Shown here: positions 52,985 through 62,699 of the stretch, piece after piece | How positions within the stretch are numbered: position 1 is the first letter of the stretch | How the letters are laid out: each line of letters starts with the position of its first letter | NCBI RefSeq assembly: GCF_019649055.1 | Contig: NW_026570299.1 | Span: 248,001 to 312,000, forward strand | Length of the DNA stretch: 64,000 nt | Origin: Paramacrobiotus metropolitanus | Taxonomy: Eukaryota; Tardigrada; Eutardigrada; Parachela; Macrobiotidae | Direction of reading: 5' to 3' | Program-made: the position numbers and the translations under genes | Notes under the pieces: model-generated | Told to the model about the DNA's origin: nothing | Seen by the model: only the letters and a program-made list of their open reading frames with translations | Database searches by the model: none

Positions 52985-53260
52985 CAAGATCAACTAACCT
53001 TACGCTTTCCGTTGATAAATTTTGTTGACAATCGGGGCGTTTGTCGGTGATTGCGCCAACAATAGTACAAAAAAACACGCGTCCAACTTTAGATTGGTCA
53101 TGATGATGTCAAGATTGCAGTTTTACGTGTTCCACTGGCTGATTTGCATCGGATTTCAGGCGTGCAAGCAGCGCCGTTTGGAGCCGCAGCTGCCCTATTG
53201 GCAAGGCATGGGCATGGTCCGTGTGACTGGTACTTGGACGTGGTAAGTCGGTGTTGTCGG
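52985..53260 (+). repeat. Block F, copy 3, exon-like with splice signals
   Basis: Acceptor-like CCAACTTTAG precedes ATTGGTCATGATGATGTCAA. A plus frame without stops reads 'VKIAVLRVPLADLHRISGVQ', AAPFGAAAALLARHG and DWYLDV to a donor-like GACGTG|GTAAGTC. The copy at 21.18 kb keeps the acceptor and the central 28 bases. The minus frame 53098-53427 is also open, so strand is unresolved. Confidence 0.5.
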
Positions 53261-53380
53261 ACACGGGAATCGCTTCTTAATATCTGCTGCTCGAGCCTTC
53301 CGATTAGTTGGTGGAGACAAAAAACTATTTTCTCTCTTCGAATTGGCAAAAACTCTCTGATGTTATCGTCAAACGACATT

Positions 53381-53821
53381 TCACGGCTCAACATTCGGTT
53401 TTTGCATCGACTCGCTGAGGCTTGCATTCGACAGTGAGCCAGAGATGATGATCACATCTTCCGTCGGGGATCTCGAAGCACCAGCCGCAGTGGCTGTTTC
53501 TCTAGCAGCGGCCATTTCATCCTTCCGCTTGGAAGCGTACTTCCGCTGCATTTCAGCCAGTTTTGGGCAGAACGCACCAACTGCATGCTTTCTCTGCAGA
53601 GAAAGCATAATCGCTTGCTTCGGATCTTCTTGATGCCCCAAATCCGGACTTTTAACATCACCATGACAGCAACGGTGTCGTGAATTTTCGCTCGCATATT
53701 TATTAACTAATTTTATGACAATTACAGGTGCATGTGGACAGCTGGTCAAGGTTATAATTACTAGGAAAAAGTCATGGGTTACCACGACACCACATCTCCC
53801 CAAAGTGGGGAACCGCTTCAA
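53381..53821 (-). pseudogene. 146-codon open frame related to 1.4 kb
   Basis: The protein-like part is 'FCPKLAEMQRKYASKRKDEM', AAARETATAAGA and 'PTEDVIIISGSLSNASLSE', with a basic coiled helix then an acidic Ser-rich tail. The first motif recurs at 1389-1491. The codons upstream of a palindrome (53586-53607) look less protein-like. It lies directly left of the gag remnant on the same strand and might belong to it. Confidence 0.4.
53586..53607. repeat. Perfect 22-bp palindrome
   Basis: TGCTTTCTCTG followed directly by its reverse complement. Confidence 0.9.
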
Positions 53822-53838
53822 AAACCCAAAAGTGACCT

Positions 53839-55454
53839 CTATAATATATCAAATTCTTCTTTCATACAGAATCCAGTTAGTGCGTCTCTCTTATTCGGTT
53901 TGTCGCACATCCGGGCGATGTGGCCACTCTGACCACAGTTGTGGCACTCCGCATTCCGTGCCCAGCATCTACTCTTAGAATGGGTCGGGTTCCCACAACT
54001 AGTACACTCACTGGTCGACTCGCGGTTACGGCTGTCCCTCTGAGGCCGCTTCCGGTCTTTCTCCACCCGGTTCCGGTGTCGCGTTCTCTGCCCTGCCCCT
54101 CGCTTTCCGTTTCACTTTCGCTTTAACTCTTCGCTTTCTTCATCTTCTGTCTCGGACTCTCGACTTGTTGTCTTTTTCGGTTTTGCTCTCCCTTTCATAA
54201 CCCGCGCTACATTTCCCCCATTGTTGGGATTTCGTCGCTTTCATTCACCCGGATCAAGTTCATACTGTTCTGCCAATTCCAGCCCCTTTAACAACGTGTC
54301 AAACTCTTTCGCCATTAGATGGTGCCGGGTAAGGTCACAGACAAGGCTATTTAGGAACGTGACCTTCATGTTCCCTTTCTCAAATTCCGGTCACCGTTAA
54401 GCTGTGCGAACAGTTCGTCCGGTATTGGCAGCTGGTGCGCTTGCTGTTACATGGTGCCAGTATATAAATTAGTTTCTAAAAGCGCGGGAGAAATAAATAT
54501 GGTACACAGTATCGTACATTAATTTTACTCACAATTGCGGTAAAAGCTCTAAATTACATAAAAACACTTCTTCAATGCTTTCCTGATACGGAATCGTGCC
54601 CAAAACGCAGATCGTGTTTCCACGTTGGATCTGAATTGATAATAGCTGCTAGAATTCTTTGGCCGGTTTTTGTCCGATTGCGACTGCTATTCCAGTGCCG
54701 ATCTTCTCTACAAGGGATTTACTATTTAGTATGATCTCCATAGGGGCCATAGATCTCGAAGGCAGCCGGCACGATATTGTATCTTGGCCGCAGCCAACTG
54801 TGCTTCGCCAATTTACGTCTTGCGGCATGTTCTTCTGCGGTACCGGCATTCAAATTCACGGTGCCGGTTGACTCGGCAACTGCGAGGAAATTAGTTAGGT
54901 CAACTTAGGTGTGACTGTTTTGCTGGTGTTGCAGCTTTTTCGACAATCGCCAGAAAAGGCAGTGATAACCCTGCTTCCGGTATTGTCGCAGGCTGCAGCC
55001 GGTTTCCTTGTCTCAAACCTTAAAACGCGATGGAAATTTTGGCAGTACAGGTACTTACAACCATTCCTTAGTCACCAAAATAACGCTTTTCGCCATTTTT
55101 GGCGTAATTTTCGTTGGCACCTGACTAAAATATTCGTAGCGTCACAGACAATAGGATGTACCTTCGAAGAGGTTTTCTGCAAAATCCTCTAAGGATTCGC
55201 CGCTCTGCTGCTTTATCTGAAAGAATTTCGCAATCTGGGCTTTTCGGGAACTTGTATGCAATAAAATGCTTTTGCAGCTTCGACACCAGCCCCGTAAGGG
55301 ACAGCTCCGTGGGCTTCCGGGGTTTCCTGTTGCTACGGCAGAAGTACAACAAACAGATATAAAGGTCATTCAGTACGACATTACAAGTTCCTTCGTGTTT
55401 CGAAAACCTGTCCATATTTGGTGGTTGAACCATGCAAAAAAAACCGGTTCCCAT
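53839..55454 (-). pseudogene. gypsy-like gag remnant split by a LINE 3' end
   Basis: Minus strand, from the 5' side: capsid-type 'ELSLTGLVSKLQKHFIA' and, one frame over, 'IAKFFQIKQQSGESLEDFAE' (55.4-55.2 kb). Then 'MKVTFLNSLVCDLTRHHLMA' and 'LLKGLELAEQYELDPGE' (54.4-54.25 kb). Next comes a Lys/Glu-rich linker with stops, and finally two canonical CX2CX4HX4C knuckles, CTSCGNPTHSKSRC and CHNCGQSGHIARMC (about 53930-54010). The order capsid-linker-two knuckles is Ty3/gypsy-type gag. The frame is broken by several shifts and stops and by inserted LINE sequence at 54.56-54.88 kb. No pol or LTRs were found nearby. Confidence 0.7.
54560..54880 (-). pseudogene. LINE 3'-end remnant 3
   Basis: Minus readings 'YNIVPAAFEIYGPYGD', 'SLVEKIGTGIAVAIGQKPAK' and, after a stop, 'QLLSIQIQRGNTICVLGT' line up with the FETLGP...LGRR...QRGNAACVQGT series at 8.5-8.86 kb. 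Two shifts and stops break it. Confidence 0.6.
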
Positions 55455-55624
55455 TACATTCTAATAATTACCGGGGCTGTTGGAATGCCATCCAAAAACT
55501 GTGCTGTCGCTCCAGCGATAAGTATGACTGGATTTAGTAGTCAAGTGTTGGCTGCTTTTCCCGCTTCTTGTTGGCAGTGCAGCATGCCAATTACGTTCGT
55601 GTTCTTCTGCCAATTTTGAGCGTG

Positions 55625-56180
55625 ATCAATAGTGTACTCAAGTATTACAGGCCGCGCATTTATCCGGGCGTAAACAATGTGGTGAAATCTAAAAGTGGCT
55701 TTTTAAAAGCGATACGTAGTACATAACCGGTAATCGTAAAACTGTACGGTAGTGCAATACTGTATGTGGTGTTTCGGCTGTTCATAGAGGCGTTCTACGC
55801 CTAATGTGGAAGGCTTACTGTTCCGATTTTCATGGAGTCCAGTTTATTAATTTCTTCAGAGAATGCTGCAATCGCCATACTTCCACTGTTGTCGGCCGCT
55901 AGCGCTGATTTCGATGTTCCTCCGCGGCCTAGTGCTTGGGTGTTCAATTTGAAACCAGGGTCAATTAAATGGATCTAAAGATTTTTTCTTAATTCAAGTG
56001 TTAATTCAGCTGTTTATTAAATAATCGATAAAAACGTAGATTTAAAATATAAATTAAATGTGAGGAATAATATTACGAAAGTGTAGGTAATGAAAATCAT
56101 GATTAAATTGTACATGCAGGTACAGAAGAGTAGGTGGTAACTACGTATTTAATACTCTTACAGTGAGTAAATGACTAAAA
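55625..56180. other. Spacer, no supported gene
   Basis: AT-rich, no recognisable features. Confidence 0.5.
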
Positions 56181-56419
56181 GTGAGTAAAAGAGCATCGTG
56201 TTGCGGTATCAATCGAAGCTGCTCCTCTGTGTAGTCGTTTGCCCGCAACTACTGTGTACTACAATGCCGCACGAGCAGGAGCGGTATACGGCCCCAGGGG
56301 CTCCATGTTCGATCCCGTCGCCGCTGTCGTCGCGCCTCCCGCGGTGGTCGTACAATGTTCGCTCGCCTTCGTACAATGTTACCGTTGCGAAATTTTGGCA
56401 AGTGCCTAGGAAACATGTG

Positions 56420-57010
56420 GACTTCGGGGTCCTGGAAGGTCGGTGAGGCAGGAGCCCCGCGGTTCATCTGGGTTCGTTCGGCAGTTGTGTGGTAATGTAT
56501 CTGACAGTGCCATGAGATCGTTCCTCGGGCGACCGAACATTTCGGATTTTCGTGACAATAAATCCAGAGTATTCGTTCATAAATATTCCGAATGCAACTA
56601 CGTAAACGTAAACGCCCATTTATGGCTTTCGGGCTTTCCCGACGGATGGGACGTGGATGCGTGTTACTCCTAGCACAGAATGTTTCCGGCTCCACAAACT
56701 GTTTCTGGTCGCCGCGTAACTGTTTACGCAAAACACTGCGTACATATCGATGCAAAGATTGCGGTTATGATGTGGTCACTTCACCGCTTAATTGCGTTCT
56801 GCACATTTTCGTGGTGTTTCCTCAGTGTATGTTGGCAGCGGTTACTTCAAATTTTAGTTCTTTAAACACAGAAAATGCTAGAATTTTCGCATATTGCAGT
56901 TTCGTTATTCCGTTATTAAGTTACAGTGATTTCGGACTGACGACAGCCAGGTTGTAATTTGTACTTCAAAAAGTTTTCCGTGCCTTCTTGTGGCATCGTA
57001 GCATTGACAT
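56420..57010 (+). repeat. Block A, copy 7 (full length)
   Basis: Matches copy 1 along its length: GCGGTTCATCTGGGTTCGTT, GTATCTGACAGTGCCATGAG, ATTCGTTCATAAATATTCCG, GACGGATGGGACGTGGATGC, TTCTTTAAACACAGAAAATG. A 168-codon minus frame (56249-56755) crosses it but is Arg/His-rich and probably not real. Confidence 0.7.
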
Positions 57011-57067
57011 CATACCTCCATAATCGTATTGCGCGTTGACCAATTATTGCATATGCAGTAAATTTCG

Positions 57068-57150
57068 GTTGGAAGTGCTTCCGTATTGAGCGACATTAGG
57101 AATTACTTCAATGAGTATTCCCATTGTATGCCCGATGCGGAAACCAACCA
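57068..57150 (+). ncRNA. Hairpin B10 (subfamily I)
   Basis: 5' GGTTGGAAGTGCTTCCGTAT, inner AGGAATTAC, 3' GTATTCCCATTGTATGCCCG then ATGCGGAAACC. Lead-in ATTATTGCATATGCAGT. Confidence 0.55.
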
Positions 57151-57699
57151 GAACGGAGTAGGATATCCTTTTGTGTATTTTGCGCCAGTGGCTATTACTC
57201 ATCGACTAGCAAACAAATTAGAAAATGCTCCAAATGCAAAATCATAGGTATATGAATATTTGTCTGCTGTACTTCTAGGAATTCTACCGCTACAAGTTTG
57301 TGAGTATTTAATTAAGTACGTAACTGAAATATAAAGACGGACTGTTGAATTAAGGAACTGGGATATAAAGGTGGACAATGGACATAAAGCATTTGTTTAC
57401 TGTGCCGTCGCCTTTCCGAGCTGTTCGGCTCTGATTTCGACAAATGTACAGTACTTAACGTATGTATATAAGTATTGTTAAGGAATGAACAGAATTCTTC
57501 TTCTGTGAGATCATGATCAAAATACGTAATACCGAATACGTACCTCTACATGAGTCTGTCATAACGCAATTCCTGCATTAGAATTACAGCAGTTAATATT
57601 GACCGTAACATCGCACTTGATTTATTAAGAAACCCACTTCTGAAGGAAGCACTTTTATGTGAATTGCGATTTCAAATACGGTACTTGCTTATAGCTTTA

Positions 57700-58075
57700 T
57701 AGTGTAACATCGGCGATCAGCACGCTGCTTAGCAACCGTACTTGCCGCTTTGTGCGACGGCTGCAAGATTATGCCATTTATCTGCTTGCACTGACCTGGT
57801 ATTCGCAACGAGCTACGCTAAGTACTATTTGTTTTAATTTTAATGTGACAAATAACGCTTTGCTTCGTCTGTGCGCGAGGACGATCCTCCAGGACATCCA
57901 AACTGCCGCACCGTTTATCGCGGCTGCCATATTTACAGGACGGCTTTGTCTGCAGTTATTACTCGTATGTCGGCGTGGTCGACAGGACCTCGTCTGGTTA
58001 CTTGTTATCAAGTCCGTGACATAACACGGCATCCATCGAGGAGATTCCGTGGATAGCAGAGCGACGTTGGGTAAG
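57700..58075 (+). repeat. Block C, copy 10
   Basis: CGATCAGCACGCTGCTTAGC (57714-57733), GACGATCCTCCAGGACATCC near 57881, right end GAGCGACGTTGGGTAAGATGA. The minus frame 57778-58032 shares YVTDLIT and NMAA..NGAAV with copy 1. Confidence 0.65.
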
Positions 58076-58544
58076 ATGAGTTGTGGTGTCCGGGCCTGCA
58101 GACTGTGAACTGTAATAACTGTGAAATTCTATAAACAAAAAACACCTTTCATTTTATGGTTTATAAGTTTGCCAGTGGCGGCTATTTTTCAATTCTATTC
58201 TTGCCACCACCCAAAGCCTGCCAAGTAAAGCTTGTTGACACCTAATGCATCGCTAAGATGCGGCCACATTATACTTACATTTGTTAGCACAGGATATATT
58301 TGCTAATGAGTTCCGCAGCGAATGCAACCGCGAAAGTCCACAGTGGTGACCATCCCAGTGCTACTGCACTCGTGGAAACAAGATTCCGGTGTCTTAACTT
58401 CCGATTGATATCAAAAACACGATCTTAATCAGTGGTGCCGGTGGAAATGGACTGGATTCTAAGGCACCGGAGAATCCGCGTATTGCGACGTACGGCGCCG
58501 CATCCTGGTTGTTAAGCGAGCACATGTTCTGTGTATAGTGGTGT

Positions 58545-58580
58545 GTCTATATAAGTGCGAGCGGTAGCATTCTGCGCTGT
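58545..58580 (+). promoter_or_regulatory. TATA box of the YR element
   Basis: GTGTCTATATAAGTGCGAGC lies about 160 bases before the gag ATG. The same GTGTCTATATAAGT word is the TATA region of the LTR element at 5.63 kb. Confidence 0.5.
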
Positions 58581-58710
58581 TGTTCACAGTTGTTTGCAGT
58601 TAAGAAAATTTTGAAAATTTTTTTTACAGTTAAGTTTGGCCAGTGACCTTTAGCAGCGTTCTGCATAAATCGTCAGTTATTATTTTATACAGACGTCTGT
58701 TATCTTCATC

Positions 58711-59906
58711 ATGGCCCCTGCTACTGTGGAATCAGCTCGTACGTTTAATAAGAAGAAACTTGGTCGTCTAAACCTGAAGGAAGTCAAACAGCTTATTGTT
58801 GAACTGGAGGGAGAGCAGGCGTTTGATCCCAAAGTGGAGACGAAGCAGGACCGTGTGACCCGCCTCTTTCTACTGCTTCATCCGGATGAGGCCTCCGAAG
58901 TTGAGGAAGAACGGGTGGACGACCGGCCAGTAAAGGGTGATTCCCCCCTTTGACCTCGCCGCTGCTGTTGGCATATTTCCCGAATCAGTCGCCCAACTTA
59001 CCGACAAGGGCTACAAAACGGCGGAGGACTTGGCCTTCCTGGCTAAGGTCAGGAAATTCCCTGATAATCTGGATTTTATTACGAATTCCCGGGACCGGGA
59101 TCGCGTTGAAGTTTTCGCCGCACAGCAAGCCGCTGGATCATCACCGCTGATCGTGCCACCAGGTGACCTTTCTCCGGCAGATTTACGCATCAAATTGTCT
59201 GGCATTCAACGGAAATCCGTTGTTCGCGGTCGTTCCCCAACACGGAGCATCGGAAGCGCCATCAGTCTGCTTCAGGTGAGGAAAGTGTAGAGCGATCTGT
59301 TAGTCCTTGCCGCAGCTCAAGCGAATTTTCGCATATTCCCGACCACGCTCGAAGTATAGCCAGACCACATACCTACGCGTTTGTAAGAGCAGCCCATAAG
59401 GCTCATATGATTTAAAGCCACACGAAATTACGTGTGACGAACTGTTTGCCGGTAACATCAGGGGCGCCCTAACTTTGGCTCGAAAGAGTAATGTACCTGC
59501 ATCTCTTATTGAATTCTTGGAATACCAAGAATATTTAGCGCGAAAGCGCTGCGTTTACAGGGACGACGCGGTTCTCGGGTTCGATTGCGAATTTCGCATG
59601 GAAGCCGACATCGAAGGGTTGTCTCTGGGTGACATTTCCCGTCGCGACTCAACAGCTGATGCCCATTTTTCGGCGGATTCTCGCCGATCCTCGGATTCCC
59701 GAGGCAAAAAAGCCGCTAACCCTCTTTTTCGTTCAGGACGTCCGGACACCGCAAAACGCCGTTTCCCCAACTACTGCTGCTACAACTACAACGACCAGAA
59801 ACCGTGTCTCGAGACGCCGTGCCACTATCCCCACGTCTGCGGATTTTGCGGGAAGCATCACCGTGCCACGGCTTGCGCAGAGCGACCAAGCACCAGCAGA
59901 GGCTGA
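58711..59906 (+). pseudogene. YR element ORF1 (gag), three frameshifts
   Basis: Starts MAPATVESARTFNKKKLGRL at 58711. The sense passes to a second frame near 58945 ('FDLAAAVGIFPESVAQLTDK'), to a third near 59240 ('SASGEESVERSVSPCRSSSE'), and to a fourth near 59410 ('HEITCDELFAGNIRGALTLA'). It then ends with the cysteine cluster 'CYNYNDQKPCLETPCHYPHV' plus CGFCGKHHRATAC at about residues 375-410. That terminal cluster is the typical end of DIRS-type ORF1 and probably binds RNA. Without the shifts it would be a protein of about 400 residues. A CAG|GTGAGG donor-like site at 59275 is an alternative explanation for one break. Confidence 0.7.
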
Positions 59907-61788
59907 CCTTCCGAACCCGCCTCCTGTTCATCTCCGGAATCACGGACTTCTTACCTTCTCACCGCATGACCTCTACCGACTACCTAACCCGGATCCTCCG
60001 CTGCCCATACCTAACTACTGCGAATCAACCGTTACGACGGATTCCTCTCTTCGCTCTGATGTTATAACCGATATTGTTTATGACCCGGATTTGTTGTTAC
60101 GTTGTACTCTTACTCAACGCCTGTCTGTTTGGGAGGCTGAACTTTCAGCTGACCCAGATAAAAAGTTTTTGTTGAATGGCATTGCAGATGGCTTTTCTGT
60201 TGTAAACGATGTTCAATGTGTTTCGCCGGCTGACTGCAAAAATTACCAAAGCGCACTTTGTTCCGACAATAAACCTTTCATGGATGCAATATTTCTTGAA
60301 GAAATTCAACTTGGTCGTTTGGTAGAACAACATGAAAAGCCACTTCGTATTAACGCAATCGGAGCCGTCAGAAAGTCAGATGCGTCAGCATTACGTCCCA
60401 TCACCGACTGCAGTAGACCGTCTGGTGACTCGTTAAACTCTTACATACTTCCGGAAAAATTCCATTTCCAGTCAGTTGACGATGTACTGCAATTAAGCAA
60501 ACCCGGCGTGTTTTACGCCGTTGTTGACATCAAAGCGGCATATCGGCATGTCCCAATCTCACCCTTACACCGAACACTGCAAGGCCTTCGATGGACATTT
60601 GCCGGATCAGTGGAGAAGTATTACGTCGACTGCTTTCTTTGTTTTGGGTTGTCAAGTGCACCCAGTATTTTTCACAGGATTTCCTGTGCCATTGTGCGCA
60701 TGATGCAGCGCCGTGGTTTTGCCATTGTGTCCTACTTGGACGATTTTTTGGTGCTTGGAGACACATTTGACAGCTGCGCACTCGCAAAAGCCGTCCTAAT
60801 TTTTTTGCTCGAATCACTGGGTTTCGCCGTGAAATTCGAAAAAGTCCAAGGACCGTCCACCCGCATAAAATTTCTTGGTTTGGTCATCGATTCAGTGTTG
60901 TGCCGGTTGGAATTACCAACCGACAAACTCCACGCACTGCAGGATAGCGCCTTTATGTTGTCGCACCGAGTAAAGGTCACCCGGCTGGAACTGGAGAAAT
61001 TTTTGGGCCACATTTCATTTGCCTCACGCGCAATTTACGGTGCGCGGACTTTCTCCAGGATGTTCATCGATTGCATTTCCGCCTTGAAAAGCGCAAACCA
61101 CCGAACTCGCATCACAGTCCCGCTGCAAAAAGAATTTCGCTGGTGGTTTCAGTTCGCTTCCGGCATGAACGGTCTCATCCCCTGCTCTCTAGGGTTACTT
61201 CGGCCGGAAATAACTTTTAGCACCGATGCTTCGTTTAGCGGCTTCGGTGCTGTATTCGGTGACCTTTGGCTACTGGGATCGTGGGATCCTCTATCATTAC
61301 CGCCTGTCGTGTTGAACAAATGCTGGTTGCCTACGCCGGTTTTGGACGCATCGGTGGCGAGCAACGTCAACTTCCTCGAGCTCATTTGTGCTTGTGTTGC
61401 GGTCCTCGTTTGGTCCCCGCTATTTCACCGAAGTACGGTCATTATCGAATCCGATAACGCCGCGACTGTTGCCTTCCTCAACCGAGGATGTTCCCGCAAT
61501 GCGTTTGGAATGTTGTGGTTGAAACTTATTTTTTACGCGTCTATAAAATTCGATTTTAGAATCCGCGCTCATCACCGGCCCGGAGCAACCAACACCGCAG
61601 CAGATGCTCTTAGTCGGGTGCTTGAGTCAAATAAGTTTGTTAACACCTTTACCGGCATGTACCCGCGTTTCCGTGAATTTTCGTCACCAGAACACACTAC
61701 TTCCAGGTATCCTCATGTCGGCTCTGGAGCATCGATCGAAAAGTTTGCGGAAACGATCCATGGCTCCCTCTACAAGGCGGACGCGTGA
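59629..61788 (+). CDS. Reverse transcriptase-RNase H of the YR element
   Basis: 719 codons without interruption. The first ~110 overlap ORF1 in another frame, and the true protein probably begins near 59.9-60.0 kb. RT motifs in order: 'LRPITDCSRPSGDSLNSY', 'VDIKAAYRHVPISP' with the first catalytic Asp, 'FGLSSAPSIFHRI', the YLDD box (60733-60744) with the catalytic Asp pair, and 'IKFLGLVID'. RNase H follows: 'FSTDASFSGFGAVFG', a Glu in 'NFLELICA', 'IESDNAATVAFLNRG', and 'HHRPGATNTAADALSR'. All catalytic acids are present. It copies the element RNA, and in this superfamily the product is a circular DNA inserted by the recombinase. This is the one clearly intact enzyme in the window. Confidence 0.9.
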   Translation: MTFPVATQQLMPIFRRILADPRIPEAKKPLTLFFVQDVRTPQNAVSPTTAATTTTTRNRVSRRRATIPTSADFAGSITVPRLAQSDQAPAEADLPNPPPVHLRNHGLLTFSPHDLYRLPNPDPPLPIPNYCESTVTTDSSLRSDVITDIVYDPDLLLRCTLTQRLSVWEAELSADPDKKFLLNGIADGFSVVNDVQCVSPADCKNYQSALCSDNKPFMDAIFLEEIQLGRLVEQHEKPLRINAIGAVRKSDASALRPITDCSRPSGDSLNSYILPEKFHFQSVDDVLQLSKPGVFYAVVDIKAAYRHVPISPLHRTLQGLRWTFAGSVEKYYVDCFLCFGLSSAPSIFHRISCAIVRMMQRRGFAIVSYLDDFLVLGDTFDSCALAKAVLIFLLESLGFAVKFEKVQGPSTRIKFLGLVIDSVLCRLELPTDKLHALQDSAFMLSHRVKVTRLELEKFLGHISFASRAIYGARTFSRMFIDCISALKSANHRTRITVPLQKEFRWWFQFASGMNGLIPCSLGLLRPEITFSTDASFSGFGAVFGDLWLLGSWDPLSLPPVVLNKCWLPTPVLDASVASNVNFLELICACVAVLVWSPLFHRSTVIIESDNAATVAFLNRGCSRNAFGMLWLKLIFYASIKFDFRIRAHHRPGATNTAADALSRVLESNKFVNTFTGMYPRFREFSSPEHTTSRYPHVGSGASIEKFAETIHGSLYKADA

Positions 61789-62305
61789 GAAACAGTGGTC
61801 TCGATATCTTCAGTTTTGCAAACAATTCAATTTACTTGCCTTGCCAGCTTCCGTCGACACTGTACGCCTATACATCGCGCATCTCTCCGACGAATTGGAA
61901 TTCAACACTGTTTCTAATTATGTCTCGGCATTAGTTTCTTTTCACCACGAGCACAATCTCGAAGCCCCAGATTTGTCACATTTCTCCATCAAGGAATCAT
62001 TGGCAGGTCTTCGTCGTTCTCGCCACCTTGCCCCGAATCGTCGTGACCCCATCTCTCCTTGCCACTTGCGCACGATTCATAAGAATCTGCATTGTTTGCC
62101 GCTCGCTTTGAGAAAAACGTTCTGGGCGGCTTGCCTGGTAGCATTCTTCTCCCTCCTTCGTTCATCAAATTTGTTTTTCCGGCGGAATAACAGCGCAGCT
62201 CTTCGAACCAAGGACCTTCAGTACCGGAAGTCAGAAGCGACTTTGCGCGTAAAAGCCTTAAAGAATATGAAACACAAAGACGCTGAACTCATCGTGGAAA
62301 TTTAA
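61604..62305 (+). pseudogene. Tyrosine recombinase, C-terminus missing
   Basis: It overlaps the RT frame by about 185 bases. The likely start is an ATG near 61711-61717. The N-terminal SAM-like DNA-binding domain is present ('REKQWSRYLQFCKQFNLLAL', 'YIAHLSDELEFNTVSNYVSA'). The catalytic domain begins with the first arginine box ('FFSLLRSSNLF') and the beta-hairpin lysine region ('VKALKNMKHKDAE'). It stops at TAA (62303-62305) before the HxxR box and the nucleophilic tyrosine, so it cannot be active. Confidence 0.8.
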
Positions 62306-62690
62306 CCGAGAGTTTCGTTTAGTTTAGAAATTTAACCGGTGCCGGTGGAAATTTAAAGGACGATTTGCATGCTAATCGATGTTAAATTAGGTTGGCGCGA
62401 TCACGCCGTCTCTCTCTATCAGACTAACCACTGTTCATAACATCCTTGTTTTGACCTACTTGCGTATCTCACTGGCTGCCTATTAGTTACCCGTTTCTCA
62501 ACTACATTGAATCGATGTTACTTTCAGTTGAAAATTTTCTCCGACCTGTCTACTGATTAATCGCTCAATGTTTTGCACACATCACCTAACGCAATACATA
62601 GCACACCAGTCACTTTTCCAGTGACCTTTAGCGAAGAAAATTCTGATCCCGCATACCCGCTCCCGCAGTTAATTAGCGATTAATTGTACC
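62306..62690. other. Junction between two YR-type elements
   Basis: Non-coding. Contains CCAGTGACCTTTAGCGAAG (62615), also found in the leader of the first element (58641), which suggests the second element has a related leader. Confidence 0.5.
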
Positions 62691-62699
62691 AGTATTATT

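Larger units (their letters stand above)
58430..62350 (+). mobile_element. YR retrotransposon (DIRS/Ngaro/PAT-like), 3' truncated
   Basis: Three coding regions in order on the plus strand: a gag with a CCCH/CCHC-like C-terminus, an RT-RNase H frame, and a tyrosine recombinase overlapping its end. This gene order, with overlapping frames and no aspartic protease or DDE integrase, defines the YR retrotransposon superfamily. GTGCCGGTGGAAAT occurs just inside the left edge (58436) and again at 62340 after the recombinase, and GAAATTTAACCG occurs twice (62298, 62325), possibly split-repeat terminal remnants. Gag has three frameshifts and the recombinase lacks its C-terminus, so this copy is dead, although RT is intact. 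Confidence 0.85.

Noticed and set aside
56249-56755. 168-codon minus frame across block A copy 7
   Set aside because: Arg/His-rich, not shared as a frame by other A copies, which favour a different minus reading (NCRTNPNEP).
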